Notes under the pieces: generated by a model
Databases searched by the model: none
What the model saw: the letters and a program-made list of their open reading frames with translations, nothing else
What the model was told of the DNA's origin: nothing
Translations under genes and position numbers: made by a program
In this document: one piece after another, positions 36,508 through 47,463 of the stretch
Numbering within the stretch: the stretch's first letter is position 1
Layout of the letters: each line of letters starts with the position of its first letter
Assembly (NCBI RefSeq): GCF_000149955.1
Contig: NC_030986.1
Span: 3,650,484-3,714,483 of the forward strand
Source of the DNA: Fusarium oxysporum f. sp. lycopersici 4287
Taxonomy: Eukaryota > Ascomycota > Sordariomycetes > Hypocreales > Nectriaceae
DNA length: 64,000 bases
Reading direction: 5' to 3'

Positions 36508-38151
36508 ATGCAGTCACCTACAGGTTATCTGGCGTCTCTGCCAGTTGATAATCCGACTAAGTCCTTCTGGCAGAGCGAGCCAGACCCGATGATCAGTAAT
36601 TACCAATCGTAAGCAGTAGCCTATGAATAACCCTTACAAGCTTTACAATCTTTGGACCTAGTCTTGCTAGTGAGGAGATGCGAAAGATTTATGCTTAGCT
36701 CAATATCGAACTGACTGGAATCATAACCATAGTGCTGAATTCCCCACCTTTGCTGATGTTGTTATCATCGGCTCCGGGTTGTCTGGTGCTTTCATCGCCC
36801 ACCAGTTGCTCAGTTCCAGCTCACCAAACAGACCAAAGTCTGTAGTCATCTTGGAGGCCCGCAACGCAGCGAGTGGTGCTACTGGAAGAAATGGTGAGCG
36901 ACAGACGCCACACCGATCAATGAATTATCACCGTATGGTACTTACCTCTCCTCTGTTTAGGCGGCCATATAAAGCCCGATTGCTATCGTGGCTTCACATC
37001 GTACTCTCTCTTACATGGTACTGATGTTGCAAAGGCTCAGTGCGAATTTGAAGCCGTCAACTATCAAGAAACCGCAAAATTCATCCAAGAGAATAATCTA
37101 GCTGCGGAAGTTGATCTGGTACAGTATCGCTCAGCCGACGTCTACCTGACCCCAGAGACCTGGAAAACCGGGTTGGCATCGTACAATGGCTTCAAAGAAT
37201 CTGGCGGCGATGTCTCCGATATCAACGTCCTCAGCAAAGCAGAAGCTGAGGAGTCTCTACGGGTCAAGGGCTGCTACGGAGCCATCACCTTCCCAGCTGC
37301 CAGTCTGTGGCCATATAAACTCACAATCGCCGTTTTACGCAAGGCGCTCGACTTGGGACTAAGTCTTCACACCAATACCCCTGTCACAAGTGTCTCTCCC
37401 GACACTTCAGGACCTTGGAAGGTCTCAACACCCCGAGGGGTTGTGATGGCAAATAAGGTTATTCATGCAACCAACGGCTATGCTTCGTACCTCCTACCTG
37501 AGCTTGATGGGCGAATTATCCCCCTCAAAGGTCATGTTTCTGCCATCACGCCCCCACCGGCTTACATGGACCAGCCTCTCACGACATCTTTTGCTTTCAT
37601 ATCCAATGACAACTACGACTATCTCATCCAAAGACCAGGTCCTGAGAAGTACCTTGTCTGGGGCGGTGGCGAGGTTGCTCATCCCAAAGGTCTCTCAGGC
37701 GGCTTCGGTGACTGCGATGACCGTCATGTCGTGTCTGAAGTCGAGTCCTACATTTTGAATGCACCAGTTGAAATATTCAGAGATTGGGAAGAGTCCAGGG
37801 AGTCTTCTGGAACTAGCCCTGAAGGTGCCGTGGCATTCTCCTGGAGTGGCATCATGGGCCTGAGTAAGGATCTTCTTCCGTTTTTGGGAGAACTTCCAGG
37901 CAAGCCTGGTCAATATCTGGCTGGTGGATATCACGGACATGGTAGGTCTAACAGTCCAGCAAGATAACTGAAAAGATTTCTTTGCTGATGCAGGTAATTT
38001 AGGGATGGCGCGCATTTTTCTGAGCTGTAAGGCTTTTTGTGAGAAGTTTCTTGGTGAACCAACTGATCCCCGTGTTCCTACTACTTATTTCAATTTGACC
38101 TCACGACTTAAAGACCCGATAGACCTCGAGATCATGGATAACATAGCATAG
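36508..38151 (+). CDS. FAD-dependent oxidoreductase (DAO family)
   Basis: Model join(36508..36608,36733..36893,36961..37941,37994..38151), 466 aa, free of stops. It belongs to the D-amino-acid oxidase/glycine oxidase/PuuB-like fold that oxidises C-N bonds of amines or amino acids. The Rossmann dinucleotide motif is in ADVVIIGSGLSGAF (GxGxxG), and TGRNGGHIKPDCYRGF is the segment conserved in fungal members. Later landmarks are FPAASLWPYKL, HATNGYASYLLPEL and GIMGLSKDLLPFLG, with a C-terminal FAD-binding stretch GGYHGHGNLGMAR. The first intron (124 bp) was placed so that exon 1 (SFWQSEPDP) joins AEFPTFADVV in frame; nearer acceptors give the wrong phase. No targeting signal stands out. It is the only cluster member without a visible lesion. 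Substrate unknown. Confidence 0.87.
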
Positions 38152-38427
38152 TTAACATGAAGTTCAAGATAGACTCTCAAGAAACTGGAGGTATATTAAT
38201 AGAGTTTGTGAGATTGTAGATCTGATTAATAACTATACATGGTGCTCTTTCGATAATAAACATGCCTTCCTTCGCCTCCGATATCGCCTAAACTTTTATT
38301 TCAAAGGCCATAATCATGAGTGCAGGCCTCCTTGAGAACCTTATGAACCCAGCAGCAAAATGCATGTACAATTGCGAAGCAATGCTTGAGTTTGCCTATC
38401 ATTGCAATACTGCGAAGGCAAATTATT

Positions 38428-39673
38428 TTATTTGAACTCCTCTACAAACTTCTGAAACGCCGTCAGGAAACGCTGAACATGATCCTCCGTGTGGCACATA
38501 TTCAGAAAAAGAAAACCTCTGCGGCCGATACAAATCCCATGCTGTAACATGTGATAGAAGAAAAGCCCCTTCAGCAGGTCCCTATCGACACGAAGAAACT
38601 GTAGTCCTATGGCGCTTCCGAAGCCAGTAATTCTAAGATCAGAAAGGTGATGCGCTGCACAGATCTCTGAGATCTTGTTTCGAATAGTGTCCCCCAGTTT
38701 GTTGGCGCGATGAATTTCGTCCTCCGAGACCAGATCAATTGCAGCCAGGGCAGCTGATATAGTGAAAACATTGTTATTGAATGTTCCAGAGTGGCTCAGT
38801 TTCCGAGTTCTCGTCTCATAGAGAGCCATGATGTCGGAGCGCCCCCCCCCCCAAAAGCTCCAAAAGGGAGGCCCCCTCCAATGTATTTTCCAAGAGTTGT
38901 CATATCAGGCATAATCTTGTGGAATCCTTGAAGTCCATTGATGTGTAGGCGAGATGTCACAACCTCATCGAATATCAAAACTGCACCAGTTACGTCAGCT
39001 GTTTTGCGCAGAAAGGAGAGGAACTCCCGAGTAAAGGGAATCTGACCGCCTGCTGAAAGCATCGGTTCGACAATGATAGCTGCTAGATCTGATGATGTAT
39101 GCTTCTGGTTGGCCTCTATGTTGTTGTAGGTACCAAAAATGAAGTCGTGAGGTAAGTTTAATTTGTTGTCCCCTGAACCAAAATTTAGGGTATCGCCGTG
39201 GTATCCATTATCAAACACCAGTATCTAGGAAGAGAATACATTAGTTTCACAAGGCCCCAGGGATAGCCCTCCGCAGACTCTGCACTGACCTTTGTTCTGC
39301 CGGTGAATTCCGTGGCTGTAACTAATGCGTAGGTGTTGGCTTCGTTACCAGAATTACAGAACCTAACTCTCTCCATACTCGGGAATCTTCCCTTAATGCG
39401 CTCGCCAAGATGACACTCTTTACGGGTGACACTACCCAGGCTGAAGCCAGGAGACAGGGCACTGCTGATGGCTTCAGTGATAGCGGGGTTCGAGTGTCCG
39501 TAGAACGCTGCCGAATAGTCTGATACAAAGTCCAGATACTCTCTCTTGTCGACAGAGTATAGATAAGGACCCTGTCCGCCCTCCATGTAAAGCGCAAACG
39601 GGTCTCCATGAAGAACTGGGCGCGTGTTTCCGTCAGCTAGAGTCTCCTGAGCTCGTTTATGGGAGGCTAGAGA
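38428..39673 (-). pseudogene. class III PLP-dependent aminotransferase, frameshifted
   Basis: Exons complement(38428..39224, 39290..39673). This is the glutamate-1-semialdehyde/GABA-type aminotransferase fold. Landmarks are NTRPVLHGDPFALYM, SDYSAAFYGHSNPAI, RFCNSGNEANTYAL, VFDNGYHGDTLNFGSG, VLIFDEVVTSRLH, the PLP lysine region TTLGKYIGGGLPFG, and a C-terminus SHSGTFNNNVFTISAA. At 38842..38852 a run of 11 C (G on the coding strand) breaks the frame between GAFGG and the expected RSDIMALYETRTRK; 9 or 12 bases would restore it. The upstream end has no ATG. The frame is continuous with the cupin except for a TAA at 39674..39676, and the residues on either side of that stop (LIDNFVAENP, then SLASHKRAQETL) both look like aminotransferase N-terminus. 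It was therefore probably one bidomain gene. Homopolymer sequencing error is possible. Confidence 0.75.
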
Positions 39674-40244
39674 TTAAGGGTTCTCGGCAACGAAGTTGTC
39701 GATTAATGTAGCGAGTTTGCTGCGCAAGTCGCAGGATGCTTTGGCCTCGCTACCCGTTTTGAAGTTCCCTTCGCCGTGTCTCTGTTCAACATAAATGGTT
39801 GAAAGGCCTCTCGACTTTGTGAACGAGGCTCGTGGGCCTTTTGGAACCCAAAGCAGGCTTCCAGGTTTCAATTCGTAGGATTGGTTTGTGACGGTATCTG
39901 TTATTACTCCAGTGCCTATCAAGCAATGAAATTGCCAGTCGATGGCCATGGCAAGTAAGGAGAAACTGAAGAAGAACAAATCTACCCTTTACGACGTATT
40001 TCATTTCATCCCATTCTTCTGTACATGATTCGGTTGGTGTCTTTCTGTCAAAAAGGTCCCAGATACCAGCCACGATTGGTGCGTTGACATCTGATCTATA
40101 AACTACTGTGAGAAATGATTCTTTTGACAACGGAGATAGTCTGGCTCACCTTGAGCCAAAAATATCACTGTATGCTCCGATTTCGTCCTTTATCTCTGGG
40201 GTTAGAGTACCAGCATCCGTGATCACCACAATATTTGTAGCCAT
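39674..40244 (-). CDS. EutQ-like cupin (N-terminal part of a cupin-aminotransferase)
   Basis: Exons complement(39674..39915, 39986..40095, 40150..40244), 148 aa to the TAA. A single small cupin barrel of the ethanolamine-utilisation EutQ type is visible: NAPIVAGIWDLF, then EEWDEMKYVVKGTGVITD (cupin motif 1 with Glu-rich metal-ligand region) and YELKPGSLLWVPKGPRASF (motif 2). Phase-consistent introns at 40096..40149 and 39916..39985 support the model. It may fold and function by itself. However, the last 40 residues (from about GSEAKASCDLRSKLATLID) are not cupin, and lead straight into aminotransferase sequence after the stop. I read it as the front half of a broken fusion; a genuine separate gene is the alternative. 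Confidence 0.68.
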
Positions 40245-40970
40245 AGTCAGGGTCATTGGAAGACTACCCTGGCCCACATCAGACGCTTAAGGACAAATTA
40301 ACTTGGCGGGAGTATATGAGGTTGAATGATCTTGAGGATAGACTAACAGTTGACCATATATATTTGCCTATGCAGGAGTAAACCCGAGACTTTACGTGAC
40401 CAGCTTTATGAATCACCAGGAGTATATTCTGTGGAGAAGCATTCCTACCAAACTTTGCCTTGTACTGAGAGGGAGGTAGGCAAACCGCATCTTTCTGGGT
40501 AGCCTCTAGACGGCAAGTCACATGAGTCCAAAGGAATTCATCCGCCGGCATAATACTGCTGCACCGCAGTGGATTGGAAGCCATCGCATCCTGGTCCTTT
40601 TGACAGATTGCGATCTTGCTTTGTATGGACTTCTTTGGGAGCCTGTCATCGCCGAAAGCACCTCACGTGTCGCAATTTCATTCACATAAGTCTCTTGATG
40701 ATCATGATCAGAGATCGTGAACACTGAAGATGCCACAAGAGTGTATTTAAAAGGGCTTTTGTAAATTATATTCTAGAGAGATTCTCCCTGGAGCCAATGT
40801 TTATTCGAATATTGGAAATCCCATTATATTGGAAAGCAAGATGTGACAGGTCCAGCTGTTGGCCGTTCCGTCCCAGTAACTCTCCTACTTAGAGCAAAGA
40901 TCATGCCACTCTATACTGGCTACTCTCCTTATACATATTAATTACGTGCCACCTGCTTGGATACTAGCAA
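40245..40970. other. gene-free stretch within the cluster
   Basis: Between the cupin start and the amidase stop. Two minus-strand open frames of 70-100 codons at 40279-40736 show no family resemblance and no splice support; probably promoter DNA of the cupin-aminotransferase. Confidence 0.45.
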
Positions 40971-42620
40971 TCATGCTTCAATAACTCTCAAGCACGCCAA
41001 GACCTTCTCTTCCGTGAATTTCTGCCCTAACACCTGAAGGCAAATAGGAGCATCTGAATATAGCTCAGGGGAGTCTGTATCGTTGGTCAGCACAGGGGCA
41101 CACGAGTAAGGAAAGGGGTGGCCTCTGGGGTCTCTGAAGGGTCGTCCCTCAAGGAACACTTACATAGATTCCAATTATCGCGATCTAAACTCGACAGAGG
41201 CTTAAAGTCCCCGCCATTGCTGGGCTTTGGGTCCTTGAGAAGGTCAACATGTCCAACAGGAATTGTAGCACATGTCCAGTCGAGGATATTGGAAATGGAT
41301 TCATAGAGCCAGTACTTCATGGTTCCATGTGGAGAGGCAACGCGGCACCCTGAAGGTAGGACGAACACATCTACCGGTCGCCCTGTTGCGGTCAAGGATG
41401 ATGTTCTCTGCCACCTGCTAAGTATATGTTGCCAAATTTTTCAGGATCTTCTTCCCGTGGTCAAGAAGTTGGCGTACATTCATTGCATCCTGTGGGTTGG
41501 CGAGCTCAATCTCCTCGGATATGGGCTCTCCAGACTTGGCAATCTCTTCTCTGAATGCATTCCCTCCATCTGCACTGAAAATACGTGTGATCATTTCCCA
41601 CATGCCTTCCGTTCCGTCGAACAGCTGGACATCCACTACTTGAACTCCAGCCTTTTCCAGAGTAGCCCTTGTTTCTCTCATTCCTCGTTGAATAGGGGGA
41701 TGTGGGGTGGTTATCCTGTCATTTGCAACGAAGCCAAGACAGAGCTGTCGTTTCCCGCTCAGTCCAATGAGCAGGGTTTCTTGATAGATTTGTTCATCCC
41801 ACGGGAGTCGCTCGCATGCAGAATCCCACTCCCATGGCTTCAGAGATAGTAATGTTCTTGCATATACTTCCAGCCTGTCAATGCTTTTTGACAATGGCCC
41901 TGCAGCACCATTGATAAGATACCCAGCGTTCGACTGCTCGGCGTCATGCAGAGGTAATCGACCATTCGTGGGGCATAAGCCGTATATGCCATTGAAGTTT
42001 GCCCGCGTGCGAATCGATCCAGCAATGTCACTTCCAATTCCTAGAGGGCTGCCTCCAAGCGCTATTAGTGAGCCTTCACCCCCGCTTGACCCTCCTGCGG
42101 ACAAGGTAGTGTTATACGGTGTCGCTGTTCGTCCGAAGAGAAAATTATGGCATTCTCCAGACATAAGAGACTGGGGAATATTCGTCTTGCAATAAAATAT
42201 AGCTCCAGCCGCTGAGAGTCGATTGACCAACTCGCCAGAGTGTAGGGGGTGTGCATTTGCTCGGGCAACAAAACCAAGAGTCGTCGGCATTCCTTGGATA
42301 TTGAAAACATCTTTCAAACTAATTGGCAACCCATGAAACGGCCCAACAGTCTTGCATGTTCTACGATGATAATCATCGAGCTCTACAGCTCGGCGGAAAC
42401 CTTGATCAAACATGGGATCGGTTAGTGGATTGGTTAGATGATGGGCAATGATACACCGGGCGATAAATGCCAGAAGAACCTCCTGGGCCGTCCAAGCCCC
42501 AGAGGCCAACATCTTCAATAGCTGACTTGGTTCAGAATCCGTTATTTCGATTTGTCGAGCACTCAGCTGACCACTCTTGTAAAGCCATTCTACCACGTTT
42601 GTGACTGTCAAGTGAGGCAT
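40971..42620 (-). pseudogene. amidase-signature hydrolase, frameshifted
   Basis: Exons complement(40971..41074, 41164..42620). The amidase-signature fold hydrolyses amides with a Ser-cisSer-Lys triad. Visible are the Lys region HGLPISLKDVFNIQG, the Gly/Ser-rich stretch AGGSSGGEGSLIALGG and the nucleophile region IGSDIAGSIR. The C-terminal part is TATGRPVDVFVLPSG, HGTMKYWLYESISNILDW, ATIPVGHVDL and APICLQVLGQKFTEEKVL. One extra base near 41421-41424 shifts the frame: the open frame ends LATYT-stop, while removing one base would join LATY to LSRWQ, as in relatives. The intron 41075..41163 is canonical and in phase. Upstream of the Met at 42620 the frame continues as family-like sequence (DVTAQRQSEKERIIQEW) to an in-frame TGA preceded by Trp, so the true N-terminus is probably also lost. 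Confidence 0.78.
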
Positions 42621-43187
42621 GAGAGGGGTTGGAGTCCCTAGTATCCGCTCTGACCACTCCTGTATGATCCTCTCCTTCTCAGATTGACGTTGAGCTGTGA
42701 CATCTCACCAGGTTTGAAAGAGCCAAACAGTGTCTTGCTGTGGCGGTTTTGGTCATGTTTCTGGCCGGAGTGAGTAAATATGCGTATTGAATATCATGTA
42801 AGGAATAGCAGATCGGGACTTAGATTGAAAACTGAAAGAAACAAAGGCTCAACAGAGTCAGTATCCTGTATTAACAAGTACGTGAAGGAGAGAGACCGGG
42901 CAGCTCGTTCGCGATTGCTTGGGAATCGTATGAAACAAGCCTGCTTCTATCCAACTCCCTACATTCACACATCGGTAATCCAGCCTGGCCATCCAGCAAC
43001 CAGCCGTGTTGGTCCATCATCTAACAAATATTCCGTACGCGAGACGTTGATAGACCGCAATGCGATTGATCATCCTATTATGTAGGCAATGAGACATAGC
43101 CATCAAGTTCAGAAGAAAGGTCAAATCACCACAATCACAAAAACCACCGGCGGAGGGTTTTTCGAGATACGTACCTAGCCATCTTCA
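42621..43187. other. decayed upstream region of amidase and dehydrogenase relic
   Basis: Holds the lost amidase N-terminus (42621 to about 42700, minus strand). Near 43140-43175 on the plus strand the codons TGGGFFEI resemble the internal TGG-GYF(I)EPT region of aldehyde dehydrogenases, separated by a deletion from the better-preserved tail. Confidence 0.4.
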
Positions 43188-43436
43188 GGTAATGACTCGA
43201 TATATGGCCTCGGCAGTGCGCTCTTTACAGAGAACATTAGTAAGGCTCACAACGTCGCCCGTAGGATCGAGGCTGGCATGGTATGGGTGAACAGCAGCAA
43301 TGACTCAGACTTCTGAGTGCCTTTCGGCGGAGTCAAACAAAGTGGCATAGGTAGAGAACTAGGCGAGGCAGGCTTGGAGGCTTACTACAACGTCAAGGCT
43401 ATTCCCGTGAATATTGGCAATGTACTGCCAATGTAA
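43188..43436 (+). pseudogene. aldehyde dehydrogenase C-terminal remnant
   Basis: An 82-codon frame ending in TAA encodes the last part of an NAD(P)-dependent aldehyde dehydrogenase. It runs from NDSIYGLGSALFTENISK through ARRIEAGMVWVNSSNDSDF and VPFGGVKQSGIGRELG to LEAYYNVKAIPVNIG. A TGA at 43314..43316 interrupts VNSSNDSDF-stop-VPFGGVKQ; Arg (CGA) is the usual residue, so a single C-to-T change explains it. The catalytic Cys and Glu regions and the coenzyme fold are absent from the window. It is a truncated, non-functional gene at the edge of the catabolic cluster. Confidence 0.85.
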
Positions 43437-44114
43437 GCTGTCCACAGGGAGCAAGAAACATCTGATATTGAACTAAGGTGCTGGAAATACCTAATCTGAG
43501 GTCTCCTAAATTTATATTAAATTACATTAACTTTACCCAAGCCTTTTTCTCACTTAGGATAGAGGTTCTAGGTTTTCTTGCCTCCTCTTGGCTATTAATG
43601 AAGGAGTCTGTGAGCGCGCTGCTTGGGTGGTTTCCAGCATGGTCTGAGAAATTATTGTCATAAATGAATCTGGCCGATGTGCTTTGTCCATCTCATACTA
43701 CGCTTCACCTACTCTATCAAGCCCCCTGAGCCAAACAGTGTTGTCAAAACTAACATAATGACTCTTGTTATAAGGTTCTCGGCATCAACACCTGACTCTA
43801 TTACAAATTACAAGAAAGGGGGAGGAAACTTCTGTTATAAGCATTGGTAAATCAAGAATTTAAGACTGTGGTATTAAACTGTATGGATTTTAACAATGTT
43901 TTCCCACCCAACCGCCGTACTCCAAAAAAAAGACTTTCGGATATTTCCTCCTGTAAGATGATTGTATGTAGTTAAAAAAGCAAAATAGCCCATAGCAACA
44001 TGCTACGGCCGCGCAAAGTGGTATCATAGGTGTGTAGGCCGTTTCCCGTCCAAGTCATGATCCCTCGCTCTCTTCTCGCTTCCAGAATTCGACCATTCGC
44101 ACTTGATTCTAGTC
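43437..44114. other. AT-rich gene-free stretch
   Basis: Contains the second relic listed separately. The rest shows nothing coding. Confidence 0.5.
43545..43640 (-). repeat. second copy of the flanking relic
   Basis: Aligned by eye with 33193-33290: a core of about 40 bp (TCACTTAGGATAGAGG... to TTTCTTGCCTCC) is roughly three-quarters identical. The minus-strand translation shares DSFINSQ and RQENLEPL with DPFISAE and RQESLEDL. A short deletion and a stop separate the two parts here. Both copies have the same orientation and bracket the broken cluster. Confidence 0.45.
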
Positions 44115-45284
44115 TTAATCTCGCCGGTTATCTTCTTGTGACTGCGTCTCAGAACGCTCCAGCTCTTCTATACGGCGTTGAATCGCCTCTTTCTGGACTT
44201 GCAACGCCCTGATCTCCTCGTCCCGTGTCGCTGTATCCTCGCTTAGCCGACTATCGTTTTCGGTCATGCTGTTTGAGTCCGTAGCAGCCTCGTAAGCTGG
44301 TGGTGGCTCTGCGGTCTGGCGGCTCCTGTCACGTCGATGGATGGCGTCCGCAGCGGCGTAAAAATTATCTCCTGGTCCTGGTGAGGTGTGACGCATGCTT
44401 CCCACCGCGCCGAGCTCGTGTGCTCGTCTCTTTTCCGTCTTCTGTCGCTCTCTTCGAATGAGCCAAAAGGCAAGTGCTCCTAGCGCAAGCAGTACAAAAA
44501 CCGCGACACCAACACCAATACCGATGCGCGCGCCCAGGGACAAGGATCGGCCATGATGCTCAGTACCTGGGATATCGTCCTCATCCTTGAGACCAAGTGC
44601 ATCTTTGTCGCTATCCTTGAACAGAGCCCTGATGGTATAAACAGCAATTGTTGCACCATATAAAGTCGTTGGTGTGTCAGGCACAGCATCATAAGTCTGA
44701 GCTGTCTGGTTGTACGTGTAAGGGACAGCTAACACGGATGAAACTGAACGTTTACACAAATTGCCATCCAGAGTGTATTCCCTACTGCAATTAGAATGGT
44801 ACGTGAAAACACTTTCCCTCATGACTTACGATGAGCAGCAAATAGCTGTTGTTGTCTCGTCGTCCCGGTTTTCACTAGTATCAACGCGCAGTGATACGGT
44901 GGTCCATCCATGAGGGCATGTGCCTGGACTGTAAACCCCTGTAAGGCCTTTATCGAACATGGCATCAGGATAGCAAGACAATGACTTCGCTCCAGCAATT
45001 GGCTGCAAGTCAAGCATTGCTGCGAGGCCATCAGAACCTGACTTTGGTACCTTGTTTGCATCGTAAGTCCATGTGCAATCAACGGGTCCGGTCCAAGGTG
45101 TGGTCATCGGTGGGAATATCCCGTCATCATCGAGGTCGTCTTCATTGGTAGGCTTAGGTGCGATCACAAGTGTTGTCGGAGCAGGCGTTGGGTCGGATAG
45201 GGAGATGGTTGATGATGGCGCGGCGGAAGCTATTGACGATAACCCAGATGATGTGGACTCATCATCCTCGGCCGAAGAAGACAT
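44115..45284 (-). CDS. single-pass membrane protein of unknown function
   Basis: Model complement(join(44115..44784,44830..45284)), 374 aa. A Ser/Thr/Pro-rich N-terminus leads to a Cys-containing domain (VDCTWTYDANKVP, LSCYPDAMF, GTCPHGWTTVSLR, AICCSSREYTLDGNLCKR). One membrane helix follows (LGARIGIGVGVAVFVLL and on), ending in RRERQKTEKRR, then a cytoplasmic tail with PPPAYEA and a C-terminal coiled coil. This layout is common in uncharacterised fungal surface proteins with a GVAVFVLL-type anchor; a sensor or wall-associated role is only a guess. No signal peptide is seen at the ATG used, which is the first ATG in frame. Topology would then rely on the internal helix, or an upstream exon is missing. 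Confidence 0.72.
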
Positions 45285-47463
45285 GGTTTTGGTGATTACA
45301 AGGAATTGCAGTAATTGCAAACAACTTTAAGCTTATATGCCAGGCCGATTCGACTACAAGCCGCACCACAAGTGCTTTGCTTGCCGTCAACTCGGCGTAT
45401 CAATGACGATCGTCACTCTTGTCCATCCGGCAATACGACCAGTAGTTTGCGTTCTCGTTGGATAAAAGGGCGCGTGAAAGATTCGCTGGGCAGACAATCT
45501 GCAGTGTGGGGTTTCGCGCAGACTTGGCTATATTTCGGCTGCAGACAAGAAGACGCGCGTGAAGAATATCGAGGACAGCGTCTCTGACAATGTCGAAGGC
45601 CATCCAGGCGTAGGTATTGTAGAGGAACGAACCGATGGGGATAGATATATAACACAGACGGGAAAGACAAGAAATGGTGACAAATGAATGAAAGGAAAGG
45701 AAAGGTTCGTACCCAAGAAACGACAAGAACCAGCCAAGCAAAGCAAAGCAGACAGCAGACAAGTCCATAGCATGCCTGCCGAGCAGCAGCAGCGAGAAGA
45801 CGGGTACAGTAGCGTTGGTGTTCCCCCTTCTGAGGCCTTTGAAGGCTTGGCGAAATCTTATCACGGGTGGGTGCCGAGAAACGCCAAGGCCTGGATTGCA
45901 CCGAAACACGTCCACGTTGACCGCTGTGAGTTCTGGGCATTGCCGCCTTGTCCTCTTGACGTAGTACATAGTAGTACCTAGCTCCAAGTGAGGTGAGCTT
46001 CTCCCTAGCTACAGCCCATGGTCGCCGTCGTGGTCGTCACGGATAGTCGTTCAAATAAGGTATATGTTTATACTGAATGTCATCGTCAAGCCTCCATCAT
46101 AAGACACGCGCAAGCCGTCATAGGTTACTGCGGAAGTGTGGTCGAATGGATTCTCTTGGGGAGGGGCCCAATGACCATGACCATGCCCAGTAGCTTACGA
46201 GGGCCAATGCTCATCATAGTGGGCTCGTCCAGCCTAAGCCGAGCCTTTTGGCCCCAGTGCCACGGTCTTGGCTGATGAGTATCGAATTTCTGGGCATTTG
46301 AGAGTCTCTGACGCGGGAAATGAAGGCCGCCTTGGTTTGTGCCGAATACGCCGGCTTGGAAGTCTTGGAACATGCACACCAAGCCGCGACCAAGAGTAAC
46401 CAATCCCATTCCCTAGATAAAAAGGCAGAAAATTCCGTCTTGGCCGTAATTATCAGTCATGAGATCAATTCACCGTTCTACTTTCTCAACTCACTTTTAC
46501 ATTTTCATTACTGAAGAGAAACTGGCTTGACTTGTTCAAGTAAATGAATGTCAATTGACTGTCAAAGCACAACGCCCAGTAAACTTGATACTCTTGGCGT
46601 TGCACCGCCAACGTAGGACGAAACCATATGAAGAGATGACAATGAATCAATAATCATAAGATGCGCTGAAGAAGGCGAGCCGCGAGTCTTGGCTGGATTT
46701 GTTCTCTTCTTTATCCCAATTAGCGTCTATTCTCAGACGATTTGCAGAGGGAAAAGGGAATAGAGTTGCTTAGAAGCTCGGTTGGCTGCCGAGAGACCAT
46801 GGCTGGTGACAGCAAACTGCCAATAAGGTTACAGCAGCACATGCCAGGCAGCCAGGGCAACCACTTATACGGCTAGATGATTGAAGATCAAGTGCCAGCT
46901 CAACAAGCTCACCGGGAGTTGAAGATTCAAGATCACTACCGGTCTCGTCGAGTCTACGCTATCCTTTCATGGCATTGTACAGAATCTAAATGTGATGTCC
47001 ATTACACTATGGCGTATAACTGTTGTTGTTGCAATGGACCTTTGTGCTATGAAGGTCGAGAACATTCCACTTGGATGTCTTCACTAAAACACAATGATCG
47101 GCCACATAACATTGTCACTACCATCTCAATTTACATAATCTGGAAGCTATCGATGTGAACAGACTCGAGACATGGTGTATCTACCTAATTCACCCTGAGA
47201 CAATGCAAGAGCTTCGCATCCCCATAAAATATCGGAATCGCGGAGCAGATTTCTTCCGTCGTCAGGATCAGGGTACGTACCTACCTAGATTTCCACAATC
47301 ACAGTTTTGAAAAGGATCACGTGATGAGGGGGCGAAGGGCAAGAACCCTACATCGCTCTTTCCCTGTGCGCCTAAGCGATTGTTGCAACAACCGCCTTCA
47401 AATCGACCCCAGCCAGGCCATCAGTTTTCCGCTCAGCGAATTCAACAACACAACACCGCGATC
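45285..47463. other. 2.2 kb gene-free region
   Basis: Long minus-strand open frames at 45.4-46.0 kb are pyrimidine-run artefacts of the promoter of the preceding gene. The final 130 bp are the leader of the ribosomal protein gene. No RNA gene recognised. Confidence 0.5.

Noticed and set aside
36609..36700. Frameshift at the start of the FAD oxidoreductase
   Set aside because: Acceptors before 36700 give the wrong phase, but the AG at 36731-36732 joins exon 1 in frame, so the gene is intact.
40279..40736. Minus-strand frames between amidase and cupin, considered as a cluster regulator
   Set aside because: No Zn2Cys6 Cys spacing or other DNA-binding motif, and no workable splice.
45400..45987. 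Two overlapping minus-strand frames of 175-195 codons upstream of the membrane-protein gene
   Set aside because: Composition follows C/T runs, no family resemblance, and they lie in the likely promoter and leader.
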